Positions 62,280 to 64,000 of a stretch of DNA of 64,000 nucleotides are shown in pieces. The notes under the pieces were generated by a model. The model worked only from the letters and a program-made list of their open reading frames with translations, searched no databases and was not told the DNA's origin. How positions within the stretch are numbered: the stretch's first letter is position 1; each line of letters starts with the position of its first letter. The DNA is taken from assembly GCA_014529385.2 (NCBI GenBank), contig CM043942.1, positions 62,322,184 to 62,386,183 on the forward strand, written 5' to 3'. Position numbers and translations under genes: made by a program. Source of the stretch: Adiantum capillus-veneris (Eukaryota > Streptophyta > Polypodiopsida > Polypodiales > Pteridaceae).

Positions 62280-63420
62280 TGAGACTCCTGATGCACGTAT
62301 CAAGTGACGACTTGCATAGCTCCATAATGCACAATGCCAATGTCAGTCATCGCACGACTGACAACTTCCACTGCAAATGCACCAACCGCATAAGCAAGAT
62401 CAGGTCTCGAGACCAAAAGGTTAGACATGAGAGACCCAAAAGTCGACAAAACATGCACTATGTGTGCCAACCTATCCCTATCAGCAACCTCAGTTCCTTA
62501 TGCATCCTCATCAAGAACCACCTGACTATGCATCACCATGTCAGCATCGTCTGGCAAAGACATATCTGCTTAGAATGACTGCAAAACTAAAAGATCAGCA
62601 CCACTGCAATCACACACAGCTATCTGAAGGACAGCGTCGCCCTCAAACGTATCAGACGCATCATAGAACAATAGATCGATCTCTGGCTCGATTGATGTCA
62701 CCTCAACTGATGACTGACAAAGTTATGCATCTCCAAAGATACCACTGTCTCCGTGAATGTCACCACAAGACAAATGCACATCCTGCTCTTCATGCAACAC
62801 ATCCGCAAAAGAGACACGTCTCGTCTCTCGCTCCAAACATGGCTGCAAATACACAGAGACTACACCGCCTCGTGTGTCAAAAATATGCAAAGGGTATACC
62901 AGACCATTCCTAGCACCTTTGGCTATCACCAGTGATCCCCTATGCGTCTGAAATGACTACTCTCCAAGAAATACACAATATCCACTACTCCTGCAACTAA
63001 CACACTGAAATGAGACTCTGGCTAAGTCCTGGTACATAACGTACATCTCGTAGCATAAGCAATGCACCACTAGGTAAAGACATGCATACATCTCGAGCAC
63101 CCTCTATGTCATATACTGAACCATCAGCAAATTGTACACAACCAAGTCTCCTACTAGAGAAAGAGCAAAACAAATCACGACATGGCGTCATGTGAAAAAC
63201 TGTATGCTTGTCTAGTAGAAAACACGTAGACAATGTGCTATCCCAAGACACAAATTAGTATGAAGGCAAGCTAGACTGAAAAGTGACATGCTCGTCACAT
63301 GCATACTCTCTACCATCTGTCCTCATAGTAGCACCATGCATCTTTCTCTTTTGCTACCTCATACGCCTGAAGCAACGACGCCTAATATGTCCATCGTGGC
63401 CACAATGCAAACATGTGATC
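62280..63420 (-). pseudogene. Copia-4: shortened, decayed gag-pol
   Basis: Read on the minus strand in order: CCHC zinc knuckle CLHCGHDGHIRRRC (63410-63369); protease region with VFHMTPCRDLFCSFS, CVQFADGSVYDIEGARDV and LRDVRYVPGLSQSLISV (63251-62997; the catalytic DSG is replaced or lost); GAG-pre-integrase IAKGARNGLVYPLH (about 62928-62885); then, with the whole integrase and most of RT missing, STFGSLMSNLLVSRPDLAYA (about 62440-62380), which matches VGSLMYAMIATRPDIAFAVG of Copia-1. Order is conserved, but about 2.5 kb of coding sequence is absent. Stops and shifts occur throughout. Confidence 0.75.
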
Positions 63421-64000
63421 AGTCGCCATTGTGAGCGAGAACCGCCTCTAACCTGAAGCGTTTCCATAACCATGCCAAAACTATGGCAAACAAAGCTTGT
63501 ACTTGTCCAGAATTACCTCACAAAGTCATACACAGAGCCAAATCGCTCTAGCCGGAGTATCACTTAATGGTGCCACAAATGACATACATACGTGAGTGAA
63601 AAATTGCTGCAAAAACGTGTCAATGAATGACCAATGTGCCAGAAAACCATAGCATACACAACTCCTCACTCTTGCAAGAGTGGGTACAAGAACACCAAAC
63701 TATGTCCAAACTGACAAAACCTGTCAATGTGAGAGCTAAGCTTGATCACAAACTATGGCAAGTAAACTCCAGCCAATATCCCACAAAAGCATACACAAAG
63801 CAAAAGCTCAAGACACCTGCCGTGTCGAAACTGGTATGAAAGCCAAAACACTGCAAAAGATGTTCTCAATTGTAAATGGCAACACCTTTGGGAGTACTAA
63901 ACTCAACATGTAGGCTGGGAGTCAAAATTGGAAGCTCCAAATGGTCAAGCACTCACAGCGCAAGACCAAAAAATGCACAGTGAAACACTCACGATGCACC
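63421..64000 (-). other. probable gag region of Copia-4, not readable
   Basis: It lies upstream (minus sense) of the zinc knuckle, where Copia gag is expected. No clear gag motif could be read, and the 5' LTR must lie beyond the right edge. Confidence 0.35.

Noticed and set aside
62464-62913. 149-codon plus-strand frame
   Set aside because: It is the antisense of the Copia-4 pre-integrase and RT remnants, which show recognisable motifs on the minus strand.

Overview
This window reads as nuclear DNA of a land plant with a large, repeat-rich genome. The evidence is a multi-exon gene for a plastid-type ABC1 (UbiB-like) kinase with GT-AG introns, several plant-type Gypsy, Copia, LINE and hAT elements, and long microsatellites. 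A fern, lycophyte or gymnosperm would fit the intron size and nesting depth, but nothing here fixes the species. There is no bacterial gene organisation, no CRISPR array and no convincing rRNA or tRNA gene.

The only host gene I recognise lies on the minus strand. Exon 1 (57827-58294) encodes a transit-peptide-like N-terminus and the start of the ABC1K region. Four further exons (19191-19235, 18864-18902, 18579-18749, 18329-18481) continue the protein in order, all in phase 0 with canonical splice sites. If they are one gene, intron 1 is about 38.6 kb and holds nearly all the large transposons of the window. The rest of the kinase would lie beyond the left edge, so intron 5 would exceed 18 kb.

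Left part (1-18.3 kb): a Gypsy gag fragment, pieces of a LINE family ('LINE-A', minus), small repeats and a GGAACGG-rich foldback. A longer LINE-A copy (6.4-15.5 kb) is split by Gypsy-1 (9925-15446, TSD GTCAT), an internally deleted element whose gag is fused to the integrase tail. A Copia fragment lies at 15.8-16.7 kb.

Middle (20-36 kb): a second LINE family, LINE-B (plus strand, 20279-36188, probable 13-bp TSD), is split by Gypsy-2 (23043-31683, TSD CTTTC) and by a solo LTR (33669-34841).

Right-middle (36.3-54.9 kb): an LTR family with PBS for initiator tRNA-Met makes up most of the sequence. One LTR (from 36308) is split by a very short LTR-180 bp-LTR element (36514-39449, TSD CAGTT; one of its LTRs carries a 319-bp MITE with a 9-bp TSD) and by an almost frame-intact Copia element (39956-45511, TSD CTACA). 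A second LINE-A copy (about 45718-50274) sits in a (TC)n tract. A further LTR (50582-54899, PBS at 54900) contains a decayed hAT transposon (about 51305-54020).

Right end (58.3-64 kb): the putative upstream region of the ABC1K gene, a long CTT/CT microsatellite, about 2.3 kb with no recognised content, a Copia RNase H fragment and a strongly shortened, decayed Copia element running off the right edge.

The relative order of insertion can be read from the nesting and TSDs. All transposon coding regions seen carry stops, frameshifts or deletions; Copia-1 is the least damaged.
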